Source: Candidatus Woesearchaeota archaeon
GTDB lineage: Archaea; Nanobdellota; Nanobdellia; Woesearchaeales; UBA10216
DNA length: 6,482 bases
NCBI GenBank assembly: GCA_013331515.1
Contig: DUGG01000025.1
Location: 1-6,482 of the forward strand
Direction of reading: 5' to 3'
In this document: in pieces, positions 4,786 to 6,482 of the stretch
How positions within the stretch are numbered: the stretch's first letter is position 1
Layout of the letters: each line of letters starts with the position of its first letter
Made by a program: the position numbers and the translations under genes
Notes under the pieces: model-generated
Databases searched by the model: none
Told to the model about the DNA's origin: nothing
The model's input: only the letters and a program-made list of their open reading frames with translations

Positions 4786-5760
4786 CTAAACTGAGCGTGT
4801 TGCCGGAAGATACCTCAGTGAGCGGAACTCGTAAAGGAAATACACGTCATAACCAACAAGCTCTTCAGGGAACCTTTGCCTGAACTCCATCATCATTCCA
4901 TGAAGCTCAGAGGTGTTTTTTACTATTGCCTCAAATTCAAGGGTGTGCATGCCAAGAGGTTTTGTTATGTAAATCACTTTTGGGTCCTTCAGAAGGAACT
5001 CGCGTATCTCGCTTGCTGCATTGCCCGCCTCCTGGAGTGTGAGGAAAACCTTGTAATGGTCATAACCCAGCAGCCTTGTGTTTATCATCGTCCGGAAGGC
5101 CAGGATTGCCTTGTCATTAATCAGCCTCTTAAGGCGGTAATCAACCGTCTTCGGGTTCGTCCCGACAGCCTTTGCAATCTCAACAAGCGCCATCCTGGAA
5201 TCATCAACGATGGCCGAAAGGATTTTCCAGTCCATGTCATCAAGGGAAACCATTTGGCCGGAAGCGCCAACAACGATTTCCCGGTAGTCCGGAGTCTTGT
5301 AAAGGTAGTTGTGCTTGAACTCTGTAATGCTTAAGGCTATTGAGATGTACGGGTCCTGGAAATACTGCCCGAAGCGGTTCCCAAGCTCGTCACGCACTGC
5401 CTCAATTACCCTGAGCGATTCTGCAAGGACGACAAGGGCAAGCTCCCATTTGCCTTCGCTGATTACTATCCACGCTATGTCCTTATGCTTGCTGCAAAAG
5501 TCCAAAAGCTCCTGCTCCTTCTGTAGTGTCATCCCCCTGTACTTCAGGAATATCCTACAGTAAATGAGCCCCAGCTTTGCAGTGTCCAGGACGGCATAAT
5601 AGCCAAGGATGACCTTGCTCTTCTCAAGTTGCGCTATCCGGTAATTGACGACCTCCCGTGAAAGCCCAACCTTTTTGCCAAGCTGGGAAAGCGGCTGCCT
5701 TGCATCCATGTCCAGCTCTGACAGGATTCTCCTGTCCTTCAGATCCAATTCTATAACCAT
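4786..5760 (-). CDS. Tandem Lrp/AsnC-family transcriptional regulator (HTH-RAM-HTH-RAM), regulator B
   Basis: This 324-residue protein has the same doubled layout as the protein at 3-1022. HTH 1 is at about residues 6-52 (DLKDRRIL, recognition helix SREVVNYRIAQL), a RAM-like domain at about 58-148, HTH 2 at about 173-219 (DDMDWKILSAI, NPKTVDYRLKRL) and a second RAM-like domain at about 225-312. Neither RAM domain keeps the classic GDYD turn: SEGKWELALV and KPLGMHTLEF stand there instead. Ligand sensing may therefore differ from ordinary Lrp, or be lost. The two regulators share fold, and recognisable blocks such as the SR..V.YRI recognition helix, but are clearly diverged. The start is where transcription is predicted to begin, implying a leaderless message. 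It is divergent from the gene at 5890, a likely target, and its 3' end abuts the transposase remains with no gap. Family is certain; regulated genes are inferred. Confidence 0.93.
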   Translation of the reverse strand: MVIELDLKDRRILSELDMDARQPLSQLGKKVGLSREVVNYRIAQLEKSKVILGYYAVLDTAKLGLIYCRIFLKYRGMTLQKEQELLDFCSKHKDIAWIVISEGKWELALVVLAESLRVIEAVRDELGNRFGQYFQDPYISIALSITEFKHNYLYKTPDYREIVVGASGQMVSLDDMDWKILSAIVDDSRMALVEIAKAVGTNPKTVDYRLKRLINDKAILAFRTMINTRLLGYDHYKVFLTLQEAGNAASEIREFLLKDPKVIYITKPLGMHTLEFEAIVKNTSELHGMMMEFRQRFPEELVGYDVYFLYEFRSLRYLPATRSV

Positions 5761-5771
5761 TTTACTTTAAA

Positions 5772-5789
5772 ATAAGCCATTTTGCTTAT
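5772..5789. promoter_or_regulatory. Perfect inverted repeat at the regulator B promoter, putative operator
   Basis: ATAAGC (5772-5777) and GCTTAT (5784-5789) form a perfect inverted repeat with a six-base spacer. It overlaps the TATA box of regulator B and lies between it and the predicted transcript start, the position expected for autorepression. Its sequence is unlike the palindrome at 1058-1077, so the two regulators may recognise different sites. Confidence 0.45.
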
Positions 5790-5800
5790 AATTCTTTCGT
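5785..5800 (-). promoter_or_regulatory. BRE/TATA promoter of regulator B
   Basis: On the minus strand ACGAAAG (5794-5800) precedes AATTATAAG (5785-5793). The predicted transcript start is about 5763, only about three bases before the ATG, so the mRNA is effectively leaderless. The CGAAAG element is the same as in the regulator A promoter. Confidence 0.65.
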
Positions 5801-5822
5801 TTTTGTAAAAAAAAATGGCAGA

Positions 5823-5860
5823 ATATTTAATATACTAGTTGTCATTAGTGTAGTCACTAG
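5823..5860 (+). promoter_or_regulatory. Promoter of the 5890 gene with overlapping inverted repeats
   Basis: ATTTAATATA (about 5824-5833) is a good TATA box, with a predicted start near 5857-5860. Just downstream, CTAGT (5835-5839) and ACTAG (5856-5860) form an inverted repeat, and TAGTG (5846-5850) with CACTA (5855-5859) forms another. These could be operator half-sites between TATA box and transcript start, but the arms are short. Confidence 0.45.
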
Positions 5861-5878
5861 CAAGTCGATAAATTTGTT

Positions 5879-5885
5879 GAGGTGA
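5879..5885 (+). promoter_or_regulatory. Strong ribosome-binding site GAGGTGA of the 5890 gene
   Basis: GAGGTGA ends four bases before the ATG at 5890 and fixes that start. The surrounding TGAGGTGAAC is identical to the leader of the ORF at 1203. Confidence 0.75.
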
Positions 5886-5889
5886 ACGA

Positions 5890-6482
5890 ATGAGTGATGT
5901 GTTCAGGAAAAGAAGGACCACGTTGAACGGAATTGAGTTACCCGAGGAATTTTCAGGCGCGTGTTTAATCAATAACATCGCGATTTCAAGTGACGGGAAG
6001 CGCTATGCGTACGTTACAGAATCCGGAAGCGTTATCACCGAAGCGATGCCTAAGAACGGAAAGCTAAAGTTTGATGGAATGAAAATATATTACAGGCAAC
6101 ATGCCGTTAGTTTGCACAGGAGATTTTGCTTTGGCATATTTGGCAGCAGCATTACCGTTGGCGGTTCTGGATCTGTAATTTCAATTGGTAGAAGCCACAT
6201 TAACGTAAGATATCCCGGTTTGGCCTATGAAATAGATAAGTCCTATGATTCGTTAGATAGTGTTTCCCTTGTTGATCATGTACGGGATGTAAATCTTGCC
6301 TTGTCCAGTGACGGCAATGCACATGTCCGGGGATTTACAGGAAGTGAACCAGGCAACAGTACAGGCAGCCTTCAGATTGATAGGCTTGAAGGGATTCTTA
6401 CACTTCCAAAAGACCGGCGTGGCCTCGAAATTGACATAGAAACTTCTGTTGGTGATATAAACGGTTCTGTTGCGCACAAGGG
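5890..6482 (+). CDS. Beta-rich protein of unknown function, cut off by the window end (197+ aa)
   Basis: The frame is open from the ATG to the last base, giving 197 complete codons of a longer protein. The N-terminus is basic (MSDVFRKRRTT), with no signal peptide or membrane segment, so a cytoplasmic location is likely for this part. Short strands and Gly/Ser turns dominate. NNIAISSDGKRYAYVTESG near residues 28-46 and LALSSDGNAHVRGFTG near 136-151 resemble each other (SSDG core) and could be repeated beta units. The end (LEIDIETSVGDINGSV, about 179-194) recalls the D/G-rich strands of DUF4097-type putative adhesin repeats. That is a weak likeness, not an assignment. The gene is divergent from regulator B, with a strong TATA box and ribosome-binding site, and is its most obvious target. 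That it is a gene is well supported; its function is not. Confidence 0.75.
   Translation, partial: MSDVFRKRRTTLNGIELPEEFSGACLINNIAISSDGKRYAYVTESGSVITEAMPKNGKLKFDGMKIYYRQHAVSLHRRFCFGIFGSSITVGGSGSVISIGRSHINVRYPGLAYEIDKSYDSLDSVSLVDHVRDVNLALSSDGNAHVRGFTGSEPGNSTGSLQIDRLEGILTLPKDRRGLEIDIETSVGDINGSVAHK

Noticed and set aside
4876..5563. Plus-strand open frames opposite regulator B
   Set aside because: Regulator B is unmistakable by family; these are shadows.
6253..6477. Minus-strand 74-codon frame near the window end
   Set aside because: Antisense to the 5890 gene, which has a clear promoter and ribosome-binding site.
1..6482. tRNA, rRNA or other known RNA genes
   Set aside because: No tRNA-like T-loop/acceptor pattern or rRNA sequence was noticed in the intergenic regions by eye.

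Overview
The window looks archaeal. Genes are dense, and promoters have the BRE plus A/T-rich TATA form, with the box about 26 bases upstream of the expected transcript start. Two regulator genes appear leaderless, while other genes carry strong GAGGTGA ribosome-binding sites. The largest recognisable genes are Lrp/AsnC regulators in a tandem-duplicated form (HTH-RAM-HTH-RAM). Such double regulators, together with a short anchored protein of the type at 1408-1770, suggest a DPANN-type archaeon (Woesearchaeota/Diapherotrites-like), but this placement is inference and only moderately secure.

Layout: (1) 3-1022, minus: tandem Lrp/AsnC regulator A. (2) 1023-1202: divergent intergenic region with regulator A's promoter, a near-perfect 20-bp palindrome over its BRE, and the promoter and leader of a plus-strand gene set. 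(3) 1203-2184, plus: a tightly packed putative operon with a doubtful 67-aa ORF, a 120-aa membrane-anchored or exported protein, and a 135-aa helical protein whose ribosome-binding site overlaps the previous stop codon. (4) 2185-2343: two back-to-back hairpins, then a likely promoter. (5) 2344-2943, plus: a 199-aa protein of unknown function. (6) 2944-3033: a cluster of three hairpins at a convergent gene junction. (7) 3022-4065, minus: a 347-aa protein of unknown function with its own promoter and ribosome-binding site. (8) 4188-4785, minus: remains of an IS4-superfamily DDE transposase. The C-terminal part, with the Y-R-E-K signature, is intact; the upstream part is broken by frameshifts and contains two more back-to-back hairpins. 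(9) 4786-5760, minus: tandem Lrp/AsnC regulator B. (10) 5761-5889: divergent promoter region with another palindrome over regulator B's TATA box. (11) 5890-end, plus: a beta-rich unknown protein cut off by the window edge.

Two patterns stand out. Each tandem Lrp regulator is divergent from an uncharacterised plus-strand gene whose leader contains TGAGGTGAAC, and each has its own distinct palindrome at its promoter, which suggests two parallel, separately autoregulated units. Four hairpins in two tandem pairs, one intergenic (2185-2274) and one in the dead transposase (4520-4611), share TAG-type left ends and, in three of four, CTA right ends; they may be a small family of palindromic elements. 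No RNA genes, CRISPR arrays or origins were seen.
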